Shown one piece after another: positions 54,566 to 64,000 of a DNA stretch of 64,000 nucleotides; the first letter of the stretch is position 1, and every line of letters starts with the position of its first letter. Below the pieces are notes generated by a model. That model saw only the letters and a program-made list of their open reading frames with translations. It was not told the origin of the DNA and searched no databases. The position numbers and the translations under genes are program-made. Origin of the DNA: Hyperoplus lanceolatus (lineage: Eukaryota > Chordata > Actinopteri > Uranoscopiformes > Ammodytidae); NCBI GenBank assembly GCA_026929865.2, contig CM049404.1, positions 14,282,501-14,346,500 on the forward strand. Direction: 5' to 3'.

Positions 54566-54774
54566 GGATAATGGTAAATGCTTCCATGCATTAGCTGAAC
54601 CAAAATTTGGAGGGTCATTAAATGAGAACGCTGACTAAACATAGCCATTAAAGAGAAATATCAAACTAGAGTTAGCTTAAAAGTACCCTCCGTACATTGC
54701 TGGTCACATCAGACCAAGTACATCTGTAGCAGCAAAACCCCTGAGTGTATTCATTTGAGAATAGTTTCATTTAT

Positions 54775-55165
54775 AGGATTATTCACACAACGTTGGGAGA
54801 GAAGATTGATACCATGTTTTTATCTATTTGTAAAATATGCGTTAAAATGAGTTACTATTAGGTTTATGGTTATTTTTAAGAGAAACCATTGTTACGCTAC
54901 CATTTTTGGAGAGAGAAAAAAGACCTAGCAATGGTTTAAAATCTTAAATTCTTCTTCTTTTTTTATTTCATTACATAAATTCTGTTTTTAAATGTTTCAA
55001 GCTTAATGATTATTTTCGGGTTTACTTAAAAATATTAGAGATTATCAATGTGGTCTCAGACTTTTGGACACCACTGTATGGAACCTATCCTCTCATTTAA
55101 CTCTTCACCAGGAAGAGACAGAGAGTATTTCCCAAAATGTTGAACTTTTCCTTTACACAAGTTGT
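54775..55165. repeat. Old teleost interspersed repeat
   Basis: Phrases such as agagaagattgataccatg, ctctcatttaactcttcacc and tatttcccaaaatgttgaac match the same fish repeat class as at 4310 and 25767. Diverged copy. Confidence 0.4.
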
Positions 55166-57801
55166 ATTTTAAAGAAAGTTAAAAATGGACAAAATTGAGT
55201 GTATTATGAACAAATATTTACTTTTTACATATTAACCAGGTGCTACATACTAAACAATTTCCTTTCAATGACAATCACTGTTTTCTGTATATCTTGAAAG
55301 AAATTAAGACCATATAGATGTGTTTCCTGACAATAGAACAAAAGAGATGTTGATACCTGAAAGGAATGTTTCAATGTTTACATCAATGATCACAAAATCA
55401 CATTAAAGGGAATTCACCTTCGGGCAAGATAAACATGAATGGGCATCACTACGTTGAATGAGGTCTCGGAGTTGCATGTAGCACTTATACAGAAGGCGTC
55501 TGAAATGTGGTCCATCGATGAACAGTGTGAGCATGTATGTATGTTGAATCTGTTCATTCAGAAGCTGATAAAAGAACCGTCATGAAAATGCTGCCCCCTC
55601 ATTTTTTTTCCAACCCACTGTATCTGTTATCAGTCAGGCTGTAAAACATGTCATGTGCATGTTTAAGGGTTAGTCTCTGTTTACAATAATCAAACCATTT
55701 TCCAATATCCTGTCAGAGTTCATCTACTTGCACTCATTCATCGAGCTCTTTGTTATTCCCAACGGGAAGTGGGGATTGTATAGTGCGTATCTGTGAAGTG
55801 TTAAGCACAATCATACCATCAGCTGTAATGTAATGTAAATATTGCAATAACTATCGATTATTATAACCTTATTGTGTTAGCATAGTCTTATCTGTCAGTT
55901 GTATTTGATGTATTTATTTAATATAAACTAGCTATTTTCTGTACATATGAACTGATATTTATCAAATACAATACTAAAGTATGAGTGTTTTTTTCTTTTT
56001 CTTTTGCTACAGTCACAGCTGCTTATACAGCATGTACTCCGGACGCTTTTCCGTTTTTGTCTACATTTTGCCTCCATTGTTTAATTTATTTCCTGTTTTC
56101 ATTTGAGATATAAAGAGATGATTATTTAATTATGGTGATGTGTAGATTAATAATGAATTTGAAACAGTTGTTATATTAAACATTAAATGCTGACTTTATG
56201 TAGCTTTTTTCATCATTTATACTGTAAGAGCCACAGTTTTGTCAGATGATATGCAATTCTCGGCTTTGAATCTTCTTAGGAAAACAAATTACATTAATCT
56301 ATGGCAGAAATGTAATTTCTTTTCACTGTATATCATTTTCTGTATAGACTGCCACTTTTTTAACCTGTTTTAGCCATGTAAGCAGCGTGAATCCGGAGAT
56401 GGTTGGGTCACTGCTTTTGGTCCTAAATTAATGTCTTTTTTCCATGTGGTAACTAGGATGTATCATAACTTCTTTGGTGATCCCTTGGCTTTTAATTTAA
56501 ATCACCATGAAGTTCACATGTGTACATTTCATTAAATGTGTGGATGGATTGCACATAAAATGTACACTTATGTCCCTACCAATATGAATTATACAATCCC
56601 TCTTTTTAATCAGCTGCATTGGTACTTTGGCTTGCAACCAGGTAAGCGTTAAAACTAATGACAATCACAATCATGCAAGCTGACATAAGGTTCAAAGTTC
56701 AAGGTTCTTTATAGCAATCTTTTGTGTAGGCCTGTACTTGCGAACATACAAAAATAAATTACTTTTCTCCAGTCCAACACAGTGCAAAATCACACAATAA
56801 ACAATCAGACATCCAGAGCAGCATAAATTTCCAATTTCTGCATCATTAGCATTTAGCTTAAAGCATAACTGTGCCTATAGGCTGTAGCCTCAGAGCTCCT
56901 ACTTTGGCTGTAAACTTGTTTCAAGTCAAACACACTGCAGCAAGTTCATAAGTACATTATACAAGCAACTTCATTACCATATTCACATTTTTCAGTTGAA
57001 CCACAAATTATGACTTACACACGAGTGACTGTTGAGTAGCCTGAATGTAGAAAGTGATCAAATGCGAATAACTTTTAGCTCATCAACAAAATTACTTTAT
57101 GATACTTGTGTTTGTGAAATCATGGCTGCAATGAACTTTGCTGATCTGTCTCAGTTTCTGCCTGCTCATGGAAAACAGACTGCTGAATCTCTGATTGTGT
57201 TCCTTCCCACGTTCCCGCTTCTCTTAGCTGTTCCAACTCTTACACAACAATGTCCCTTTTTGTTTGAGCCCTCCAGACCAAATACTTTGTCCCACAGAGA
57301 TTTTGTCTGTTGTCGCTCTTGTGACTTTTAATGTGTTGGTTATAAGAGGAAGCAAAAAGAAGACATTTATTATTAAAAGGCTTTGGAGGGCTAATTTCGT
57401 GCAAATCGAAAGTACTTAATGGTGGCAGGTTTCTGATCATTTATTAAGGTGGAGCAGCAAAAAACACACAAGGAAAATACTAAGTAAGTTCAGAACAAGA
57501 AGCATTTTACTATTGAAGGTGGTGAAAGTGGAGCAACTTTATATAATATTGGGTGTTTGTAGTAGTTTGTCACCATGTTTTTTCTAATATTTAGTCTGAC
57601 CTCATTGATGCAAATGGGGTGGACAGATAACGCCTCTAACAAAATACATTTCACAAGAGACCAACAGAAGAATAACAAGTGGATTCAACCTCTGTCAAAC
57701 CGTTGAAAACAAAAATCGTTCTTCCTTTTACAAACAAGCTTACGGTAGCTCCGATGGACAAAACAGGGCAACATTAGACTTTCAGATTTTTTTTTTTTTA
57801 G

Positions 57802-57971
57802 ATTTTTTTTTTGGCATTTTTATGCTTTATTGATAGTGTAGATACAGAGTTGAAATGGGGAAGAGAGGGGAGTGACATGCAGAGAACGACCGCAGGCTGG
57901 AATCGAACCCGGGTCTGCTGCTGGCCGAGACCCATGGGGGGGACGCCCTACCAACTGAGCCAAGGGCGCCC
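57802..57971 (-). repeat. tRNA-derived SINE, inverted copy
   Basis: Minus-strand copy of the SINE at 15826. The head is at 57971 (gggcgcccttggctcagttg), the B box gggttcgattcc is intact, and the A tail appears as the T run before 57810. It lies about 370 bp upstream of the gpd1 promoter elements. Confidence 0.88.
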
Positions 57972-58340
57972 AGAATTAATCATTTTGTGTGTGTTTTCTG
58001 AAATCTCCTGTGTGTTTTGAAGTGTTGTATAATGTTGTGTTTTTTTTTTTTTTTTTTTTATGAATTATTTGAAATGTTACTGTGTTTTGTCCTAAAGGGT
58101 CCTCCATACAAACTGGACTTTCTGGCCTAAGCTACTCTTATTTTAGGTAAAATATCTGAGTAGGCCTACATTTCCCACCACTTCTAACAAGACTACCAAC
58201 CTCAAAGGTTGTGTTTTCTGGGCCCACACCGTTATTACACCATGTCAGTCTGCATGGCTTTTGTCCGCTTCACTTTGAGTCTACTAACCTCCAGTCATGC
58301 TGCATGAATGAATGACCACACATGACCCTCTGTCTCTGTG

Positions 58341-58420
58341 GTGGGCGGGACAGTGTGTTTCCCCCTCGGACAGTCCAATAAAATAAGAGCGCCTCTGGTT
58401 TGTGTTCGTTGCATAAGCAC
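58341..58420 (+). promoter_or_regulatory. Likely gpd1 core promoter
   Basis: A GC box (tgggcggga, 58342-58350), a CCAAT box (58375-58379) and a TATA-like aataaaataag (58377-58387) lie within 50 bp. This would place transcription start near 58410-58420, about 70 bp before the gpd1 ATG. Spacing is typical of a vertebrate promoter, but the assignment is by motif only. Confidence 0.45.
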
Positions 58421-58485
58421 ACTGCGGGTCCACGGTGCAGGTTCACCCTCTCTCATTCATCGCTGTATCTCTTCACCTCTTCACA

Positions 58486-61400
58486 ATGGCAGCTCCGAAG
58501 AAAGTCTGCATCATTGGCTCTGGAAATTGGCAAGTTCATGTGTTTAATTTGGGTGGTTATCTTTGGAGTGAATTACCAACATGTCTGTGTTACTGGTGGC
58601 GTGTATAGGCTACTGTTAATAGCAGCCAGCTAACGTTAACGTTTGATTTTCCCGGCTTCATATTATTAAATACTTACATAGCCAATATCGCTTCATAAGC
58701 TGGATCACACGCCACTCGTAGCTTTGATTAGAGGCACAAATAGTCGGCTGAGTCTGCAGAAAACTGCGCATACGTCAGTCACGGCAGCTGGGATCCTGTG
58801 GTCATGTAGCCACACTGTCAACAACATGTTAGCTCATACATTAGCACCATCAAACAGTACATGTGTTACGTTATTACAAGGCCATCGTTAAATCATGCAT
58901 ACACAATGGTCATTACTTATATTACTGCCAACAAATACCCTCATTGGGCGTGTATCTGTAGGGTGGAGAATCCAAACTCCATTCAACAAAGTGATAGTAT
59001 AAAGTTTCATTTTTGGATTTCATTTCTCAAATGGCTAAAACATAATTTCTGTGGCAGGAATTAAACTTGTAAATTCGGCATAGGCCTATAGGCCTAGTGT
59101 ATCTGACAAACTGATTTATTTTATTTATTTTTTATTTTTAAATAGCCTACCCAGTCTGTGGTTAAACTGCTGCTACCGGGGCATAGGGAATACTGTAAAA
59201 GTTTAATTAATGCAGTGGGGATAAAGCACCAATTTTTTATTATTATTGGAGAAAGGTGTTTGTAGTGCTGCTGAGTAAACAAACATTAAATCAGCAGAAA
59301 TCTTAATGTAATTTGCTGCAATGACGTCGCTACGCCCAAATTACTGTAGGGTTGGTTATAACCAGATGTAGTATAATAATAATTGTAGGCCTATTCCCTC
59401 CCCAAAACACCAAGCAATACATTGCAGTAAAAACATTCAAATCAAAAAGCACATGCCAGCACGGCTTATCTACAGCACACCATGCACAGGAATCTGCAGT
59501 TGGTGATCAAAGAGCAACCATGAGGAGCAACGATTAATATTTAAGTCCCCATCACACCAGCAGTCACGTGATAGCAATAACTCTGAAGTATTTCAATTAA
59601 AAAGCAATATCACTGCTTGTCGGAGCATTTCAAGCACCTCAGCTTATTATAAGTGGATCTCATCTGGAGCCTTCTAGATGGTTTTTTTTGTTGTAGGGGA
59701 GAGTGGGGTGACAAAGTGACTTTAAAGTGAGGCCTTGACAGTAATGTCTCAACTAAAATATGTATGTATATTTCAGGATGTGGTGAATGGCAACAATAAC
59801 TTTGGATCTGAAATAAACTGATTAAGAAATATAACTTTCGGAAAAAAAGTTGTCTTGTGGCACAATTTACCCTGTGCCTTTGGAGAGAATACCTTGGTGT
59901 AAATTGTGCCATTGATATATATATCTCATAAACTGTAATGCTATAAAAGCAAGACAAATCCATTAGAAAACTACTAATTTAAGGTTTATGTAAAGTAAAT
60001 ATTTTACAAAGATTGAAGGTCAATTTTCTTAAACAAGGCCTAGCAGGTCTAGGTGGTTTTACCTGCAAAACTCACGATGACGTCACCATCATCATCATCA
60101 TCATTCTGGCCATCTGAACTCTCCTCAGTGATGTTGTTAAGTGGAATGGAGATGTCAGTCTCTTCTGAGCTACTGTAGACAATCACTTTCTTTTTGGTGA
60201 CCAGAGTATACAACCATGCCAATGGCGCAACTCTCAGAAATGTACTTTGCAGTAGCTGCTCTGCGCTTGTGGAACCAACTGCCAGCTGACATACGTGATG
60301 CATGTCGAGGAAATTCTATATTTCCGACATATCTGTAATAGAAGACTAAACTCAGAGAGAATTTAAGAATTTAATTACATTATACAATAAGACAAAACAA
60401 CAGAGTCACAGAGTAAAATTGATTCAGAACCTGCAGGGAGACAGCCCAGGAGGGACTGCCTTGTAGTCACTCACTAGATGTCTTCAAAGGACAGGAACGC
60501 CAGTTATATTGCCCCCAATAAACATTCCACATATACAACAGTTATCTAAGAATCTCTTGACTTCTTAACACATAAAGATTAGAGCAAGATTACAAGAGAG
60601 TAATTGTAGAAATACATTACTACAAATAATTCTGCCCTCACAATGCACCCTCCCTTTCTGCTTTTTAAATCAAGGCTCAAAACCCTTCTGTACACCCTGG
60701 TATTTCCTCCCCATTAACTATCTTACCTTAGCACTATTATCTTGTTTCTATGTGGATGTCTGGGTTTTATATCTTTTAATTTATTTTTTTGTTTTATTGT
60801 TATTTTACCTTAATTTTTTACCTATTGAATGCACTATGTACATCACTTTGATCAGTGCAAATTGATAAATGTACTTTTATAAATACATTTTACTTACTGA
60901 CTTACAACTCACCCCAGGCCCTTTGGCACAAATCACCCCAACCAAAGTGTAGCATACTAAAGCACTAAAACATATGTCAAACGTTTTCAAACATGTCTAA
61001 AATTGTTCAGACAGTGTTCAAAAAAACCTTGATCGTAGATTTTTTTTTGAGCTTTAATGTGCTTACATCTCATTCCATGTGTCTACCTTCTTTACAGGAT
61101 GAGTCAAATGTATGGCTCTTCAAAAATATGTGGTCACATTTCCAATTTATTTTATGGTTTTCTAGAAACAAGGGGTGGCACTACTTCCCTGCCGGCACAA
61201 CTCACCCCACTCTCCCCTATTACTTTTTTAAAGGACACGGATTTAAAATGCAGTGTGTGATTTTTACCACAATTTCTTGTTGTTTAGTTTAAAAATACTA
61301 ACCTAACTATTTACAATGCAGGGGCTCTGCCATCGCCAAGATAGTGGGTGCTAATGCTGCAGAGAAGTCAAATTTTGAGAGCACCGTCAAAATGTGGGTG

Positions 61401-62866
61401 TTTGAGGAGACCGTGAATGGGCGCAAACTGACTGAAATAATCAACACTGACCATGAAAATGTGAAGTACCTTCCTGGGCACAAACTACCAGCAAATGTGG
61501 TGAGAAACTGTTAGTTTAATGGAAACTAAATGTCTGTTTTACCGTGGATATGCAACTGTTTTTGTATCAAAGCCTTCATTTATAACTAAGTCTTTAACCA
61601 TTGTTATATCAATTGCGTGAGAGTCTAAAGTATGCTACGTGTCTGACAAACATCATCCTTCCCTCCTCAGCTGGCTGTCCCTGATCTGGTGGAGGCGGCA
61701 AGTGATGCAGACATTTTGATTTTTGTGATCCCGCACCAGTTTGTTGCGAAAGCTTGCGACGCCATGAAGGGCAAGATAAAGATTGATGCACTGGGGATGT
61801 CCCTCATCAAGGTTTGACTTTGATTTATTATAATAATCAATTATTTTTCTTCTTCTTTTACCTTGTGACGCTAATTCATGTTGTAAGCCACTCCATACGG
61901 TCTAAGGTCAGATTCAAGCAGTGTTTGACTTTTGACCCAAATACCAGCTTGTTCACTGTGGCCTAATCTAAATGCTCTGCTTGTGTTTCTGTCCCCCCAG
62001 GGTGTAGACGAGGGGCCCGATGGACTTAAACTCATCTCTGACGTGATCCAGGAGAAGCTTGGTATCCACATGAGCGTTCTGATGGGGGCCAACATTGCCA
62101 ATGAGGTCGCTGATGAGAAGTTTTGTGAGACCACCATTGGTAAGTCAGATCACTGTGTCTTTTTAAGTCTTGCCTCACATATCTTTCGGTTGCCTAGAAT
62201 AGGATTGTTGTTTAACTAGGACAAAGTTGAATGTCGATAGTTAGCCTGCTATCTGTGTGTGAATGGTAACGTGGAAAAGGAAAACAGGCCTCCCTTGTAA
62301 AAGAGTCTTCGGTCTCAATGGGATTTACCTGTATAAATAAAGGTTTAAAAAAAAAAGTTGCACTTTGATCGAGATTCCAAGTGACAACACACAGGTTTTA
62401 GCCTTGAAGCAGGAAGTCGTGTTTGTTGTTTCAGTTCATGTTTTTGAGCTTTCTGCGTTGTCAGCATGGGGTGACGGATTCATTTGCTTTGTAGTTGCTG
62501 TGCAAATGACAGATTGTGCTGGTTTAGTTTTGACATTTGCCTGACGTGCGACGGTATGCTCTATGGGATTTACAGTTGGTGTGTTGTACGAACACTAAAC
62601 CGTTATGACAGGATTAATAGTTGTTGGCAAATGTAGCTTGTCAGATCTTTTACAGCTGAAACTCTGAAAGATGCAAAGTCACTGCTTTTAATCAAGAATC
62701 ATGATAATAAAGTTGTCCAAAAAGAACCATGTTCCTTTTTTTTCTGCTTTCAGGGTGTAAGAATAAAACCGACGGGGCTCTCCTCAAGGAACTCATGCAG
62801 ACCATCAACTTCAGAGTTACCGTAGTAGAAGAGTCTGACGTGGTGGAAATCTGTGGAGCCCTGAAG
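58486..62866 (+). CDS. gpd1: Glycerol-3-phosphate dehydrogenase [NAD+], cytosolic (5' part)
   Basis: Reduces dihydroxyacetone phosphate to glycerol-3-phosphate with NADH in the cytosol, feeding lipid synthesis and the glycerophosphate shuttle. Five coding exons: 58486-58529, 61322-61499, 61671-61811, 62001-62139, 62754-62866, joining in frame to 205 residues. The gene continues past the window. The start is the ATG of tcacaatggcagctcc. The Rossmann motif G11-S-G13-N-W-G16 is split by intron 1 inside the Trp codon. PGHKLPANV, the catalytic Lys of MSLIK (residue 121), [22 protein letters not shown] and the second catalytic Lys (residue 205, CGALK) follow. Human GPD1 is 349 residues, so about 145 are missing. 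Intron 1 starts gcaagt, a GC-AG intron. Paralogue status (gpd1a, gpd1b) is not resolved; GPD1L fits less well. Confidence 0.94.
60195..60900 (+). mobile_element. LINE 3' end fragment, interrupted
   Basis: Read without the interruption, the plus strand encodes a LINE C-terminal tail: [17 protein letters not shown] before 60302, then PSLSAF and, after a 1-nt insertion, [13 protein letters not shown] from 60645 on. AT-rich 3' UTR-like sequence follows to about 60900. The copy is dead and truncated. Its ends are approximate. Confidence 0.6.
60303..60642 (+). mobile_element. Solo LTR with 5-bp target duplication (340 bp)
   Basis: Begins tgtcgagg and ends cctcaca (TG...CA ends). Flanked by atgca at 60298-60302 and 60643-60647. 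It splits the LINE-coding sequence exactly between Ala and Pro codons. It contains a polyadenylation-type caataaa near 60516, as LTRs do. No internal retroelement genes are present, so it is the product of LTR-LTR recombination. The parent family (gypsy or endogenous retrovirus) is not determined. Confidence 0.7.
62228..62355 (+). repeat. 5'-truncated SINE with LINE-like tail
   Basis: Shares gaatgtcgatagttagcctg and gtgtgtgaatggtaacgtg with the SINE at 8162 but lacks the tRNA head. The tail reads ttgtaaaagagtcttcgg, then ctcaatgggattt, then ataaataaagg and an A run. This resembles the end of the LINE at 44700-47136. Located in gpd1 intron 4. Confidence 0.7.
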
Positions 62867-63168
62867 GTGAGATTTTATTATAAAACAACACTGCATAAAG
62901 AAAACATTGAGTGTCATGCCTGTTTTGTCACACATTGGGTTGTCTAGCCAAGGTTGAGAAATCAGGACTAAATATAACGAAAGAGCACTGCTGAACTCCC
63001 ATGGCGGTTTGCTAACATAACCATTATTATGCAACATGGAAAATGGTTTAAGGCGAGTTCTACAAGTGTCCATTCAGTTAGCATGACTATGTGCAGTTCT
63101 GTTGTTGTCCACAGGGCAAAATGCAACTAATGCATTTAGTTCCTTTTCACCAATGCGTCCCTGTCATA
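62867..63168 (+). other. gpd1 intron 5, proximal part
   Basis: Intron sequence after the exon ending at 62866 (donor gtgaga). No feature recognised before the Tc1-like relic. Confidence 0.5.
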
Positions 63169-63725
63169 TACACTCACCGGCCACTTTATTAGGTACAGCT
63201 GTTTAACTGCTTATAAAATATAAAAGTTAATCTTCCAACCACATGGCAGCAACTCAATGCATTTAGGCATGTTGACGTGATCAAGACAACATGCTGAAGT
63301 TAAAACAGGGCATCAGAATGGAAAAGAAAGGGGATTTAAGCAACATTTAACATAGCATGGTTGATGGTCCACGGCAGGATGGAGCCATGCTTTCATGTTG
63401 TTTACGCCAAATTCTGACCCTACCATCTGGCTTTCACATCTGAAATCGAGACTCATCAGACCAGGCAAGACTTTTCCAATCTTTTATTGTCCAATTTTGG
63501 TGAGCCTGTGCAAAATGTACCCTCAGTTTCCTGTTTTTAGCTGACAGGAGTAGCACCTGATGGGGTCTTCTGTTGCTATAGCCCATCTGCTTCAAGGTTG
63601 GTCGTGTTTTGCGTTCAGAGATGGTATAATACCCTGGTTGTAACGAGTGGTTAATTGAGTTATTGTTGCCTTTCTATCATCTTGAACCGGTATGCCCATC
63701 CTCCTCTGACATCAGCAACATCACT
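63169..63725. mobile_element. Rearranged Tc1-like transposon relic
   Basis: 63169-63355 is the left end of a common fish Tc1-like element in plus orientation (tacactcaccggccacttta; then agaaaggggatttaagc at the transposase start). From about 63360 to 63720 the sequence is the middle of the same transposase but on the minus strand; its complement includes a WSDESRF catalytic neighbourhood. The two halves meet head to head at about 63358. There is no intact ORF. Confidence 0.7.
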
Positions 63726-64000
63726 GAATAATAATTCTGTCCCTGGGATATAAGCAAATGTTAAACATTTGGAGTTTATATATATAAATCATAAAGCAGT
63801 GTACACAAGCACAAAACTTGTTTGTTTTTAATCTTGTGATGCTGTGAAATGTCTCAAGTTTGTCAGCCTGAACAGACAAAATGTAGCCCAGTGTTCACAT
63901 ATTCTCATTTAATTTGGCAATAGTAATGAGGAGGGATTATTTTTTAATGTTGTTGGCTTAGCCATTAGACATTTATCATCTCATAGGTGTCAGACACTTT
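63726..64000 (+). other. gpd1 intron 5, distal part
   Basis: AT-rich intronic sequence to the window edge. No exon matching the next GPD1 block (NVVAVGAGF-type) is present, so the gene continues beyond. Confidence 0.5.

Larger units (their letters stand above)
53259..58340 (+). other. asic1 3' UTR and intergenic DNA before gpd1
   Basis: No exon was recognised between the asic1 stop and the gpd1 promoter. Weak polyadenylation candidates include attaaa near 56175 and aataaa near 56751, so the 3' UTR end is uncertain. The stretch contains one TAG-ended DNA element, old repeat fragments at 54775-55165 and 56830-56930, and an inverted SINE. The missing C-terminal tail exon of ASIC1 and any SMARCD1 exon were looked for and not found. 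Confidence 0.5.
59694..61219. mobile_element. DNA transposon with taggggagagtggggtga ends, carrying nested insertions
   Basis: A perfect 18-bp terminal inverted repeat (left at 59694-59711, its complement ending at 61219). The outer ta on each side fits a TA-targeting Tc1/mariner-type element, although the superfamily is not proven. Subterminal sequence on the right repeats the theme (caactcacccc, aatcaccccaacc). The interior contains LINE-derived sequence, itself interrupted by a solo LTR. Confidence 0.7.
58530..61321 (+). other. gpd1 intron 1, GC-AG type
   Basis: A 2.8 kb intron with donor gcaagt and acceptor aatgcag. Its second half is filled by the nested insertion at 59694-61219. In 58540-59693 no element or exon is recognised. 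Confidence 0.75.

Noticed and set aside
57032-57331. 99-aa ORF between asic1 and gpd1
   Set aside because: No recognisable domain, and it is not a SMARCD1 or ASIC exon; likely chance.
53259-58340. SMARCD1 gene between asic1 and gpd1
   Set aside because: Looked for on both strands because of human synteny; no exon-like match was seen.
60049-60303. 84-aa minus-strand ORF with an Asp-rich stretch
   Set aside because: It is antisense to the LINE fragment and the Asp run is an atc repeat; better explained by the plus-strand LINE frame.

Overview
The window is vertebrate nuclear DNA, almost certainly from a teleost fish. Coding sequence is split into short exons with vertebrate splice signals. 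The protein pieces match vertebrate families, and the non-coding DNA holds fish-type repeats: tRNA-derived SINEs, an L2/CR1-like LINE, Tc1/mariner and hAT relics, short foldback elements, and long (GT)n, (GATA)n and (GAAA)n arrays. All exon models were built by eye from reading frame, splice signals and remembered family sequences. No alignment was run.

Layout, left to right. (1) 1-1545: a small hairpin repeat and a decayed Tc1-like transposase relic, inside an intron of the next gene. (2) 1756-6678, plus strand: the last 13 coding exons of a glutaminase, best matched to liver-type GLS2; its 5' exons lie outside the window. (3) 8814-10123, minus strand: a complete two-exon SPRYD4 gene, tail-to-tail with GLS2. 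(4) 12313-53258, plus strand: an acid-sensing ion channel of the ASIC1 group in ten coding exons (496 residues, frame intact), spread over 41 kb because of a 3.8 kb first intron and a 33.8 kb second intron. (5) 58486-62866 and beyond, plus strand: the first five coding exons of cytosolic glycerol-3-phosphate dehydrogenase GPD1, running off the right edge.

The genes do not form an operon or a pathway. Glutaminase and GPD1 are metabolic enzymes, SPRYD4 is a probable mitochondrial SPRY-domain protein, and ASIC1 is a proton-gated cation channel. In human, GLS2-SPRYD4 and ASIC1-SMARCD1-GPD1 are two separate neighbourhoods on chromosome 12q13. Here they are joined, and no SMARCD1 exon was seen between the channel and GPD1.

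Most structure outside the genes is mobile DNA. The clearest case is a DNA-transposon family with TAG...CTA ends and 9-bp target duplications: two copies of identical length (374 bp) 35 kb apart, plus a 227-bp relative. Others are a 5'-truncated LINE broken only by one frameshift and one stop codon, a 479-bp foldback element, a hAT-type element with an 8-bp target duplication, an insertion stack upstream of GPD1 exon 2 (DNA element > LINE tail > solo LTR), and a Tc1-like relic whose two halves lie in opposite orientations. No novel gene system was found. The most useful gene-level oddities are a GC-AG first intron in gpd1, an asic1 reading frame lacking the usual C-terminal tail, and a possible in-frame upstream extension of asic1.
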